Positions 52,411 through 60,677 of a DNA stretch of 64,000 nt are shown here, piece by piece. The notes under the pieces were generated by a model, which ran no database searches, was not told the origin of the DNA, and saw only the letters and a program-made list of their open reading frames with translations. Each line of letters begins with the position of its first letter. Position 1 is the first letter of the stretch. Source of the DNA: an uncultured Pelagibacteraceae bacterium. Lineage in GTDB: Bacteria > Pseudomonadota > Alphaproteobacteria > Pelagibacterales > Pelagibacteraceae. Made by a program: the position numbers and the translations under genes. Location: positions 62,001 through 126,000 of the forward strand of contig CACEHK010000001.1 in assembly GCA_902559305.1 (NCBI GenBank). Reading direction: 5' to 3'.

Positions 52411-53421
52411 ATGAAAAAGCATGAAAAGTTTAACTTAGGAAATATTAAACTTTTATCTGGAAAAATTTTAAAATCAGCACAATTAATTTACAAAACATAC
52501 GGTAAATTAAATAAAGACCGTTCAAATGTAATAATTCTTCCTACATTTTATACCGGTAGTCATATTAGAAATGAAGGCTTTATAGGTAAAAATAGAGCAA
52601 TTAATCCAAATAAATATTTTATTGTATCAATTAATATGTTTGGAAATGGTCTATCTTCTTCACCGACGAAAGCTACTAAATCTCAATCTGGTTCAAAATT
52701 TCCAACAATAACGTTGTGGGATAATATTTATTGTCAGCACAAACTTATTGCTGAAAAACTGAAAATTAAAAAAATTGCTCTAGTTACTGGTTGGTCTATG
52801 GCTGGTTGTCAATCTTATCAATGGGCAGCTCAGTATCCTGGTATGGTTAAAGCAATTCTTCCTTTTTGTGCATCATCAAAGACTTCGATACACAATCATG
52901 TTTTTTTAGAAGGTGTTAAAGCAGCACTTACTGCTGATAAAAAATTTAATAAAGGAAATTATAAAAAACAACCTGTCGAAGGATTAAAAGCATTTGGAAG
53001 AGTTTATGCAGGGTGGGCTTTCTCTCAGGATTTTTATAGAGAAAAACTTTATAAAAAATTTGGTTTTAAAAATGCTGAAGAATTACTTAAAGACTGGGCA
53101 AATGATCATGCTAAAAACTGGGATGCTAATAATCTTTTGTCTAAACTTAAAACCTGGCAGTTAAATGATATTAGCAAAGGTCCTATTTATAAAAATAATT
53201 ATATAAAAGCTCTTAAATCAATAAGAGCAAAAACAATTCTTATGCCATGTAATCAGGATTTATACTTTAGAACTGAGGATAATAAATTTGAAAAAAAATT
53301 TATATCTCGTTCATCTTTAAGACCTGTAGATTCTCCATACGGTCATTGTGCTGCTAACCCTGGAAATGACATAAATTTTGAAAAGCAACTAGATAAAAAC
53401 ATTAAAGAGTTGCTTAATTAA
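52411..53421 (+). CDS. MetX-like alpha/beta hydrolase or acyltransferase
   Basis: A 336-residue alpha/beta-hydrolase of the homoserine O-acetyltransferase group. The nucleophile elbow reads GWSMAG (Ser 129), where MetX usually has G-x-SMGG; the catalytic His is in SPYGHCA (about 312). MetX-like proteins without the homoserine pocket often act as hydrolases. It starts 3 bases after the GS-like gene, so it belongs to that operon and could hydrolyse a gamma-glutamyl amide or an ester intermediate. True methionine biosynthesis is less likely in this context. Confidence 0.8.
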   Translation: MKKHEKFNLGNIKLLSGKILKSAQLIYKTYGKLNKDRSNVIILPTFYTGSHIRNEGFIGKNRAINPNKYFIVSINMFGNGLSSSPTKATKSQSGSKFPTITLWDNIYCQHKLIAEKLKIKKIALVTGWSMAGCQSYQWAAQYPGMVKAILPFCASSKTSIHNHVFLEGVKAALTADKKFNKGNYKKQPVEGLKAFGRVYAGWAFSQDFYREKLYKKFGFKNAEELLKDWANDHAKNWDANNLLSKLKTWQLNDISKGPIYKNNYIKALKSIRAKTILMPCNQDLYFRTEDNKFEKKFISRSSLRPVDSPYGHCAANPGNDINFEKQLDKNIKELLN

Positions 53422-53435
53422 TATCTTAAAAAACA

Positions 53436-53463
53436 TTGAAAATTTATCAGAAGAAGATAGTAT
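53436..53463 (+). promoter_or_regulatory. Candidate promoter of the LLM operon
   Basis: TTGAAA (53436-53441) and a weak TAGTAT (53458-53463) are spaced 16 bases apart. Transcription would begin near 53470, just at the left edge of the foldable leader. The -10 match is only moderate. Confidence 0.3.
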
Positions 53464-53471
53464 CATTTTAT

Positions 53472-53529
53472 AAAGCGATACATAACTCGTCGTAATTTCT
53501 TAAGTACGAAAGTGGGATCGGTCGTCTTT
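53472..53529 (+). promoter_or_regulatory. Possible structured 5' leader (unknown class)
   Basis: The 133-base gap before the LLM gene contains a block that is G+C richer than its surroundings. TCGTA (53490-53494) pairs with TACGA (53505-53509) around a 10-base loop. An outer stem pairs AAAG (53472-53475) with CTTT (53526-53529), extended by CGA/TCG across one bulge; an alternative CGAT/ATCG pairing (53476-53479 with 53517-53520) competes with it. A strong ribosome-binding site (AAAGGAGG) follows at 53542. I recognise no known riboswitch consensus here. Confidence 0.35.
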
Positions 53530-53554
53530 AAATTAATTTTTAAAGGAGGCTTTA

Positions 53555-54724
53555 ATGAAATTTGGTTACTTCTGTAACACTACCAACTGGACACACAAAC
53601 CTTACGATAAACTTTTAGACGAAACTAGAGAAATTACAGAATATTGTGATCAGAATAAATGGAATTCAATTTGGTATACAGAACATCACTTTAATCATGA
53701 AGGAATGGAGTCTTTAACTAATCCATTAATGATGGGTGTTGATGCTGCGGCTAGAACAAAAAATATTAGAATAGGTCAAGCGTGTAATGTAATTACTTTT
53801 CATAATCCAATTAGAATGGCTGAAGATATTGCTCTTCTTGATCAATTATCAAAAGGTAGAGTTGAAGTTGGAATAGGAAGAGGAATTTATGGAAGAGAAG
53901 CAATAAACTTAAATAAAGAAGCAGACATGAAAGACCAGGCAAAAAATTTTAGACTTTTTGAAGAAACTCTAACAATTTTAAAAAAAGCGTGGAAAGAAAA
54001 ATTTTTTAATCATAAAGGTGAGTTTTATACTTATCCTGCTCCCAATTATGTTTGGCAACATGATATGAGTCCACCAAATAAAGATTTAGTTAATCTTGAG
54101 ACAAGTGTTATGGAAAATATAAGTGTTCTTCCAAAACCCTATCAAAAGCCTTATCCTGCTATACACCAAGTAGTCGATGGAATTAGATCTATTGAATGGG
54201 CTGCAACACAAGGTTTAAATATTATAATGTGGATACCTACAGTTAAGGCTTTAAAAATTAAGTTTGAGGCATTTAAAAATGCAAAATCAGAGGCAGAAAA
54301 AAGAAATGTACCAATGGGTGAAGGTATTTCATTGGTAAGAGACATGTTTGTTGCAGATACAATGGAAGAAGCAAAAGAAAAAGCTGGTGAACACATGGTT
54401 AACTATATGAGATGGGTCTGTCATTGGAGAGGTCTTGGAAACCACATGGACCCAGGCGAAGAACTACCTGTTACTAAAGGTAAACTAGATTTATTAAGCT
54501 ACGAATTTCTTCATAAACGTAACATGCTATTCGGGACGCCCGAGTATGTAATAGATAAAATTCACGAACTTAAATCTGAATTAAATCTACAAAATTTACA
54601 AGTATGGTCTAATTTTCCTGGCATTAAACACGAGGACTGCATGAAGAGTATCAAAATGTTTACTGAAAAAGTAATGCCTCACTTCAAAGATGATTTGGAT
54701 ACTGAAGTTAAAAAAGTTTCGTGA
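53555..54724 (+). CDS. Luciferase-like (LLM) flavin-dependent monooxygenase
   Basis: A 389-residue bacterial-luciferase-like oxidoreductase with the TIM-barrel marks EHHFNHEGM (about 48-56), ACNVITFHNPIRMAEDIALLDQLSKGR and GIGRGIY. Such enzymes use FMNH2 and O2 to oxidise aldehydes, alkanesulfonates, amides, pyrimidines or polyamine acids. A strong AAAGGAGG Shine-Dalgarno precedes the ATG. It is the first gene of an operon with a ThDP enzyme (4-base overlap), a DUF1185 protein, an alpha/beta hydrolase and an aldehyde dehydrogenase. No flavin reductase is seen in the window. Confidence 0.88.
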   Translation: MKFGYFCNTTNWTHKPYDKLLDETREITEYCDQNKWNSIWYTEHHFNHEGMESLTNPLMMGVDAAARTKNIRIGQACNVITFHNPIRMAEDIALLDQLSKGRVEVGIGRGIYGREAINLNKEADMKDQAKNFRLFEETLTILKKAWKEKFFNHKGEFYTYPAPNYVWQHDMSPPNKDLVNLETSVMENISVLPKPYQKPYPAIHQVVDGIRSIEWAATQGLNIIMWIPTVKALKIKFEAFKNAKSEAEKRNVPMGEGISLVRDMFVADTMEEAKEKAGEHMVNYMRWVCHWRGLGNHMDPGEELPVTKGKLDLLSYEFLHKRNMLFGTPEYVIDKIHELKSELNLQNLQVWSNFPGIKHEDCMKSIKMFTEKVMPHFKDDLDTEVKKVS

Positions 54725-56418
54725 TCAAATCTAAGAACCTGACTGGTGGTCAAGCCGCAATTAAATCATTAAAAAAAGAAAAAGTTAAACATGTTTTTGG
54801 CTTAATAGGTTCTGCTACAATGGAAATGTTTGATGCTCTTTATCATGAAAAAAATATAAAATTTATTGGTGTCCGAGATGAGAGAACTGGAACGCATATG
54901 GCCGATGGATATGCAAGAGCATCTAATCAACCAGGTATAATACTTGCTGGACAAAATGGTCCTGGTGCAACAAATCTAGTTACCGGACTTGCTCAAGCAA
55001 AAGCAGCTTTTTCTCCAGTTGTTTCAATTGCTGGTTCATATTCTACAAAAGATAAAATGGAAGATGCTTTTCAAGGTCTTGATCAACAATCTTTATTTAA
55101 ACCAGTAACAAAAAAAACTTGGACTGTAAAAAATGCTAAAAAAATTCCAAAAACTTTTAGTGATGCTTTTAAATTAGCAATGTCTCCTAGGAGGGGACCA
55201 GTTTGTATTAATCTACCAAGAAATATATTGGCAGATAAAGGAAATTTTAAAATCAATGAGAAAAATCAATCTTTTGATAATCAAAACTCAACCAAAGCAA
55301 AATCTAATTATATAAAAAAAGTTGTAAAGATTATCAATAATTCAAACAAAACTGTTATTATTGCTGGTGGTGGAATTAAATATAATTCTAAATATAAAAA
55401 TGTAGTTAAATTGGCAGAATTGTTAAACGTCCCAATAGTAACTGCGGCTGGTCATGGAGATGCTATACCATTTAATCATAAACTAAATGCTGGACAAATG
55501 GGTCCAAGAGGTAATCCAGTTGCATCTAAACTAGTTAAAGAAGCAAGCGTTATAATTGCTCTTGGAACAAGACTGGGATTTAATTCAACTTTTTATTCTT
55601 ACGAAAATATAAATAAAAGAGCAAAGATCATACAAGTTGAATTAGAAAAAAGAATGATAGGAAGATACTTTCCTGTAGCAGTAGGAATTTATGGAGACGC
55701 TGCCACAATAGCCGATCAATTATATAAAGAAATCAAGAAGCAAAATATTGCTCTTGATATAAAAAAATGGACCAATAACTATTTTAATGAAAGAAAAAAT
55801 TTTTTGCTCAACAGAGATAAATTTAAACAGAAAAATTTTCCTATTCAGCCCAATGGCTTGTTTAAACAATTAAGACAAGTGCTTCCTAAAAACTCTGCAA
55901 TAACTTTAGATGCAGGTACACTTTGTTTACAAGCGACAGATGCTCTTGAATATTATGATCCCCCATCTTTATTTACCCCTTTAGACTTTGGTTTGGTTGG
56001 TTTTTCTTTTGCATGTGGTTTAGGTGTAAAGATTGCAAAACCTAATAAAAAAGTAATTAGCCTAATGGGAGATGGGGGTTTTGGAATGACAATTTCAGAA
56101 TTAAGTACGGCTGTTGAGTATAAGATAAATACAATAACTATAGTCATGAATAATAAAAGTTGGGGAGCTGAAAAAGCTTATCAAAAAGATTTTTATGGAA
56201 AAAGATACTTAGGAGCTGATATTAGCAGTCCACCTTTTGATAAAGTTGCAGAGCTATATGGTGCTAAAGGTTTTAAGGTTAAAAAAGTTTCAGAAATAAA
56301 CCAAGCAGTTAGAGAAGCTTTAAAAATAAACAAACCTGTAGTCATTGATGTTGATGTAGATCCAAAAGCACTATACAGTTTTAGAAGAGATAGTTTTAAA
56401 CATAGATCAAAAAAATGA
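54721..56418 (+). CDS. ThDP-dependent enzyme, acetolactate-synthase-like
   Basis: A 565-residue three-domain thiamin-diphosphate enzyme. The GTG start at 54721 overlaps the upstream TGA. Marks: VRDERTGTHMADGYAR (activating Glu 54), GQNGPGATN, the central nucleotide-like domain around residue 200-330, and the ThDP motif GDGGFGMT with the following NNKSWG. Family members include acetolactate synthase, oxalyl-CoA decarboxylase, glyoxylate carboligase and sulfoacetaldehyde acetyltransferase. No regulatory ilvN-type subunit is nearby. The operon context suggests a catabolic carboligase or decarboxylase, not branched-chain amino acid synthesis. Confidence 0.85.
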   Translation: MIKSKNLTGGQAAIKSLKKEKVKHVFGLIGSATMEMFDALYHEKNIKFIGVRDERTGTHMADGYARASNQPGIILAGQNGPGATNLVTGLAQAKAAFSPVVSIAGSYSTKDKMEDAFQGLDQQSLFKPVTKKTWTVKNAKKIPKTFSDAFKLAMSPRRGPVCINLPRNILADKGNFKINEKNQSFDNQNSTKAKSNYIKKVVKIINNSNKTVIIAGGGIKYNSKYKNVVKLAELLNVPIVTAAGHGDAIPFNHKLNAGQMGPRGNPVASKLVKEASVIIALGTRLGFNSTFYSYENINKRAKIIQVELEKRMIGRYFPVAVGIYGDAATIADQLYKEIKKQNIALDIKKWTNNYFNERKNFLLNRDKFKQKNFPIQPNGLFKQLRQVLPKNSAITLDAGTLCLQATDALEYYDPPSLFTPLDFGLVGFSFACGLGVKIAKPNKKVISLMGDGGFGMTISELSTAVEYKINTITIVMNNKSWGAEKAYQKDFYGKRYLGADISSPPFDKVAELYGAKGFKVKKVSEINQAVREALKINKPVVIDVDVDPKALYSFRRDSFKHRSKK

Positions 56419-57002
56419 AATTAGAGTTAAGAAAATTTACAAAATTTGTTGATAAAACATTTATAGAAGGTGGAAAAGAGGCAAAAGAACCTGTGTTGCT
56501 AGTTTCTGTAGCAGCAGTTTTTAAAAATCCTTGGCACGGTCAAGGATTTGTTGAAGATCTTAAACCTGTAATTTTAGATTTAGCTCCAAAACTTGGGGAT
56601 ATTTTAGTTCCAGAATTAATAAAAGAAATTGGTTCGCCAGAAAAAATTCTAGCTTATGGTAAAGCAGGAATTGTCGGTTTAAATGGAGAGATCGAGCACG
56701 CATCTGCATTTATTCATACTTTAAGATTTGGAAATAAATTTAGAGATGCGGTGGGTGGAACATCTTATTTAAGTTTTACTAATACAAGAGGGCCTGCAGG
56801 ATCAAAAATTTCTATACCAATGATGCATAAAACAGATTCTGGATTAAGACCATATTATCTAACTCATGAATTTACTATTCATGATGCTCCATTTGATAAT
56901 GAAATAGTAATTGCTATTGGCGGAGCTTCTAGTGGAAGAGCTCATGCAAGAACAGGTGATAGATATCAAGATATGAAAGAAATGGGCATTAAACCTAAAT
57001 AG
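56415..57002 (+). CDS. Amino acid synthesis (DUF1185) family protein
   Basis: A 195-residue protein matching the 'amino acid synthesis' family (PF06684): VSVAAVFKNPWHGQGFVEDL, LAYGKAGIVGLNGEIEHASA, and the GGASSGRAHARTGDRYQD close. The name reflects an old annotation; the enzymatic role is not established to my knowledge. It overlaps the ThDP gene by 4 bases and is 4 bases before the alpha/beta hydrolase gene, so it acts in the same pathway, perhaps as an amidohydrolase or isomerase. Confidence 0.83.
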   Translation: MKLELRKFTKFVDKTFIEGGKEAKEPVLLVSVAAVFKNPWHGQGFVEDLKPVILDLAPKLGDILVPELIKEIGSPEKILAYGKAGIVGLNGEIEHASAFIHTLRFGNKFRDAVGGTSYLSFTNTRGPAGSKISIPMMHKTDSGLRPYYLTHEFTIHDAPFDNEIVIAIGGASSGRAHARTGDRYQDMKEMGIKPK

Positions 57003-57006
57003 ATAA

Positions 57007-57780
57007 ATGATCAATGCTAAAGATTCTAAAAATACTTTCTATATTCTAAATAAAAAAGAGAACACTCCAATAGTTTTAATTCACGGTGTAGGACTTAATC
57101 ATAAAATTTGGGAGCCCCAGATTAATTCATTTAATAATACTATCTTGGCATATGATATCTTGGGACATGGAAACACACCCTTAACAAAATCACAAATAAG
57201 TTTTGATGATTTTTCATTACAATTACTAAATTTAATTGATGAACTAAAGTTTGAAAAAATACATTTAGTTGGTTTTTCAATTGGTTCATTAATAGCAAGG
57301 AATTTTGCCTCCAAATATAATAATAGATTAGAGTCTTTAACTTTGCTTTGCTCAGTTTTTCAAAGAAGTAATGAGCAGCAACAAATAGTAAATGATAGAT
57401 TTGAATTATCAAAAAAAAGTAGATCTTTATCAAAACAAGCTCTTAAGAGATGGTTCACAGATGATTATATAAATAAAAATCCAAATATTTATGAAAAAAT
57501 TTGTTCTATGCTTGAAGAAAATGATATGGAAAATTTCCTAAAAGTTTATGAACTTTTTGTTAAGCACCAAGATAATGAAATATTTGAAAATATAAAAACT
57601 AAAACATTAGTTATGACTGGAGAAAATGATATTGGATCAACACCGGAAATGTCCCAAAATTTAAGTAAAAAAATCCCTAATTCTAAAGTTAAAATAATAA
57701 GCAATGGAAAACATCTCTGTAGTATTGAGTGTGCAGATGATGTAAATAACGCTATTAAGGAACATATAAAAAATGACTAA
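57007..57780 (+). CDS. Alpha/beta hydrolase (PcaD-like fold)
   Basis: A 257-residue alpha/beta hydrolase. Oxyanion region LIHGVGLNHKIW (about 24-35), nucleophile elbow GFSIGS (Ser 91), acid in GENDIGS and catalytic His in NGKHLCSIE near the end. 3-oxoadipate enol-lactonase PcaD and similar esterases or lactonases are relatives. It overlaps the next aldehyde dehydrogenase gene by 8 bases. In an LLM-initiated pathway, hydrolysis of an ester or lactone produced by a Baeyer-Villiger-type step would fit; that is inference. Confidence 0.83.
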   Translation: MINAKDSKNTFYILNKKENTPIVLIHGVGLNHKIWEPQINSFNNTILAYDILGHGNTPLTKSQISFDDFSLQLLNLIDELKFEKIHLVGFSIGSLIARNFASKYNNRLESLTLLCSVFQRSNEQQQIVNDRFELSKKSRSLSKQALKRWFTDDYINKNPNIYEKICSMLEENDMENFLKVYELFVKHQDNEIFENIKTKTLVMTGENDIGSTPEMSQNLSKKIPNSKVKIISNGKHLCSIECADDVNNAIKEHIKND

Positions 57781-59254
57781 ACTTAAGCAATATAAAATGT
57801 TTATCGATGGAGAATGGGTAGACTCTGATACTAAAAAAACTTTTGAAACTTTAAATCCAGAAAATAATAAGCCATGGGCTGTAGTTCCTGAAGCAAGTGC
57901 AAATGATGTTGATAGAGCAGTGAAAGCAGCACAGAAAGCATTTGAAGGAGAATGGCCAAAGTTACTTCCACGAGAAAGAGGAAAATATTTAAGAGCAATA
58001 GCGGATAAACTTAGAAAGAATGCTGAGTTACTTGGAGAAATTGAAACTATTGATACTGGAAAATTATTTAGAGAAACAAAAAAGCAAGCAAACTATATTG
58101 CAGAATATTATGACTATTATGCTGGTATGGCGGATAAAGTTGAGGGAACAGTTTTACCTGTAGATAAACCAAATATTCAAGCAATAACAACAAGAGTGCC
58201 AATAGGTGTTATAGCTGCAATTATTCCTTGGAACTCGCAGATGTTATTAACAGTAACTAAGCTAGCTCCTGCATTAGCTATGGGAAATACTGTTGTCATA
58301 AAGTCATCTGAGTTAGCTCCAGCAGTATTATTTGAGTTTGCAAAATTAGTAGAAGAAACAGGAATACCAAAAGGTGTTGTAAATGTTATTACAGGTTATG
58401 GTGATCCATGTGGAAAAGCACTAACAACACATAATTTAGTTGAAAAAATTGCTTTTACAGGAGGTCCTGAAACTGCGAGACATATAATTAGAAATTCAGC
58501 TGAAAATTTATCTGAAGTAAGTCTGGAACTTGGGGGAAAAAGTCCTGTAGCAGTATTTGAAGATGCTCATCAAGAAAATGCAATAAATGGAATTACCGCA
58601 GGAATTTTTGGTGCAAGTGGTCAAAGTTGTATTGCTGGTTCAAGATTATATTTACAAAAAGGAATTTATAATGAATTTCTAGATAAGCTTGCTGCAAGAG
58701 CAGAAAAAATAAAAATTGGTGCACCTATGGATCCTGAAAGTGAAATGGGGCCAATTGGTAATTTTAAACAATTAGAAATAATAGAAAAAAATATTAAATT
58801 AACTGTAGAACAAGGTGGAAAAATTAAATGCGGAGGTAAAAGACATTCATTTTCAAATGAAGGATACTATTTTCCTCCAACAATTATTGAGTGTGATAAT
58901 CATAATCTTCCAACAGCAGAAAATGAACTTTTTGGTCCAGTGCTATCTGTAATGAAATTTGAAAATGAAGAAGAAGTAATAAATAAAATGAATGATAACC
59001 AATACGGTTTATCATCTGGAGTTTATACTAGTGATTTTTCAAGAGGCATGAGAGTTTCAAAAGCAATAAGAGCAGGAATTACATTTGTAAATACTTATAG
59101 ATTAATTTCGCCATCAGCTCCATTTGGAGGAATGAAGGATAGTGGATATGGTAAAGAGGCTGGAATTGAATCTATAAAAGATTATACAAGAGTAAAAACA
59201 ACTTGGTATTACACTTCAGATAAACCAACTCTTGATCCATTTTCAATGAGATAG
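57773..59254 (+). CDS. Aldehyde dehydrogenase (betaine-aldehyde/gamma-aminobutyraldehyde-like branch)
   Basis: Third ALDH of the window, 493 residues, from a different branch than the other two. IIPWNSQ (about 150-156), LELGGKS (Glu 252) and SGQSCIAGS (Cys 286) are intact. The PFGGMKDSGYGKEAG segment near the C-terminus is typical. It closes the LLM operon and likely oxidises the aldehyde made by the preceding hydrolase or ThDP steps. Its 3' end is 113 bases upstream of the LivK-like gene. Confidence 0.9.
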   Translation: MTKLKQYKMFIDGEWVDSDTKKTFETLNPENNKPWAVVPEASANDVDRAVKAAQKAFEGEWPKLLPRERGKYLRAIADKLRKNAELLGEIETIDTGKLFRETKKQANYIAEYYDYYAGMADKVEGTVLPVDKPNIQAITTRVPIGVIAAIIPWNSQMLLTVTKLAPALAMGNTVVIKSSELAPAVLFEFAKLVEETGIPKGVVNVITGYGDPCGKALTTHNLVEKIAFTGGPETARHIIRNSAENLSEVSLELGGKSPVAVFEDAHQENAINGITAGIFGASGQSCIAGSRLYLQKGIYNEFLDKLAARAEKIKIGAPMDPESEMGPIGNFKQLEIIEKNIKLTVEQGGKIKCGGKRHSFSNEGYYFPPTIIECDNHNLPTAENELFGPVLSVMKFENEEEVINKMNDNQYGLSSGVYTSDFSRGMRVSKAIRAGITFVNTYRLISPSAPFGGMKDSGYGKEAGIESIKDYTRVKTTWYYTSDKPTLDPFSMR

Positions 59255-59367
59255 TTCAGTTTGGGCTCATTTATTGCTGTTAAAAACATTAAATTTATCT
59301 ATTGATATTATTTTTAGATCATATTTAATTTTGTTTATATAAATTGTTAACAATTAAAGGAAAAATT

Positions 59368-60558
59368 ATGAGAAAATTAATTTTAGCTGCATTCTTATTT
59401 GTTTCTTCAATGACAACAAATACTTTTGCGGACGGACATGGAATTAAAATGGGAATCATTTTAGGTTTCACAGGTCCGATTGAATCACTTACACCAGCTA
59501 TGGCTGCTTCTGCTGAGCTCGCATTTAAAGAGGCTTCAGATTCAGGATCATTACTTGGTGGAAAGAAAATATCAGTAGAAAGAGCTGACTCAACTTGCGT
59601 TGACTCTGCTGCTGCTACAACTGCTGCTCAAGGATTAGTGGACGGAGGCGTTGTCGCTATTATGGGAGCTGACTGTTCTGGAGTTACAGGTGCAATTGCA
59701 ACTAATGTTGCTGTGCCAAATGGAGTAGTAATGATTTCTCCATCTGCAACTTCTCCAGGATTAACTACTCTAGCCGATAACGGGTTTTTCTTTAGAACTG
59801 CTCCGTCAGATGCAAGAGGTGGTGCAATCTTGGCTGACATTACTAAAGACAGAAAAGTTAAAAGTGTAGCAATTACTTATACAAATAATGACTATGGTAA
59901 AGGTTTATCAGATGTTTATGAAGCAGCTGTTAAAGCACATGGCATTAAAGTAACTACTGTTCTTGCTCACGAAGAAGGTAAAGGTGACTACTCAGCTGAA
60001 GTAGCAACACTAGCGTCTGCTGGTGGTGATGCTGTAGCTGTCTTAGGTTATCTTGACCAAGCTGGAGCTCAAATTATTCAGGGTTCTCTAGATGCAGGAT
60101 CATTTGATAGATTTATTTTATCTGATGGTATGATCGGAGACTCATTAACTGATAAGTTTGGTAAAGCTTTAAACAAATCATTTGGTTCTCTACCTGGATC
60201 AACTGGAAAAGGTGCTGGAGTTTTTGCTGATGTAGCAAAAGCTGCAGGTATTGATTCTTCAGGTCCTTACACGGGCGAGTCATATGATGCTGCTGCTTTA
60301 ATCACTCTTGCTATGCAAGCTGGTGGAAAAGCTGACAGAGCTACTATTCAAGCAAACGTTATGGCCGTAGCAAATGCACCTGGTAAAAAAATCTACCCAG
60401 GTGAATTAGGAAAAGCTTTAGATTTATTAGCTAAAGGAAAAGCCGTTAACTATGAAGGCGCAACAGGTGTTGAATTTACTGATGTAGGTGAAGCATTTGG
60501 TTCTTTCTTAGAAAAAGAAGTTAAAGGCGGTAAATTCAAAACTAAAAAACAAAGATAA
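59368..60558 (+). CDS. livK: LivK-like periplasmic amino-acid-binding protein
   Basis: Type I periplasmic binding protein of 396 residues with signal peptide (MRKLILAAFLFVSS, ending about residue 20). An in-frame TTG at 59344 exists, but the AAAGGA ribosome-binding site at 59355-59360 fits the ATG at 59368. The mature start IKMGIILGFTGPIESL and ADCSGVTGAIA are typical of branched-chain-amino-acid or amide-binding proteins. It is convergent with, not upstream of, its presumed permease genes. Substrate may be branched-chain amino acids or products linked to the upstream catabolic operon. Confidence 0.87.
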   Translation: MRKLILAAFLFVSSMTTNTFADGHGIKMGIILGFTGPIESLTPAMAASAELAFKEASDSGSLLGGKKISVERADSTCVDSAAATTAAQGLVDGGVVAIMGADCSGVTGAIATNVAVPNGVVMISPSATSPGLTTLADNGFFFRTAPSDARGGAILADITKDRKVKSVAITYTNNDYGKGLSDVYEAAVKAHGIKVTTVLAHEEGKGDYSAEVATLASAGGDAVAVLGYLDQAGAQIIQGSLDAGSFDRFILSDGMIGDSLTDKFGKALNKSFGSLPGSTGKGAGVFADVAKAAGIDSSGPYTGESYDAAALITLAMQAGGKADRATIQANVMAVANAPGKKIYPGELGKALDLLAKGKAVNYEGATGVEFTDVGEAFGSFLEKEVKGGKFKTKKQR

Positions 60559-60572
60559 TATTTAATTCTTAT

Positions 60573-60600
60573 AACCTCAGCGAAGAAATTCGCTGGGGTT
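60573..60600 (+). terminator. Intrinsic terminator of the livK-like gene
   Basis: A 12-bp stem (60573-60584 with 60589-60600, arm AACCTCAGCGAA, one G-T pair), a GAAA tetraloop and a following T6 tract. It is the strongest terminator in the window. Confidence 0.93.
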
Positions 60601-60608
60601 TTTTTTAT

Positions 60609-60677
60609 CTAAAAAATGTATTTATCAGATAAATACATCAAAAAAGCTAATGCCATTCCTAAAAGTAAATATTTCAT
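60609..60677 (-). CDS. Putative 22-residue hydrophobic microprotein after livM
   Basis: Directly after the livM stop (TAA then ATG with no gap) is a 23-codon frame encoding MKYLLLGMALAFLMYLSDKY plus two more residues. It reads as a single membrane-spanning segment with a short charged end. Its last codons lie inside the terminator hairpin at 60616-60638. Stop-start adjacency would allow re-initiation by the same ribosome. It could be a real transporter-associated peptide or chance; nothing but position and hydrophobicity supports it. Confidence 0.3.
   Translation of the reverse strand: MKYLLLGMALAFLMYLSDKYIF
60616..60638 (-). terminator. Intrinsic terminator of the liv permease operon
   Basis: A perfect 10-bp inverted repeat (ATGTATTTAT at 60616-60625 with 60629-60638) and a 3-base loop, followed on the minus strand by T6. 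It faces the livK terminator 16 bases away. Its stem is all A/T but for one G-C pair, so it may be weak. Confidence 0.65.

Noticed and set aside
53472..53529. Assignment of the leader to SAM-II, SAM-V, glycine, purine, TPP or guanidine riboswitch classes
   Set aside because: None of the conserved core sequences of these classes could be recognised, so it is reported only as a foldable leader.
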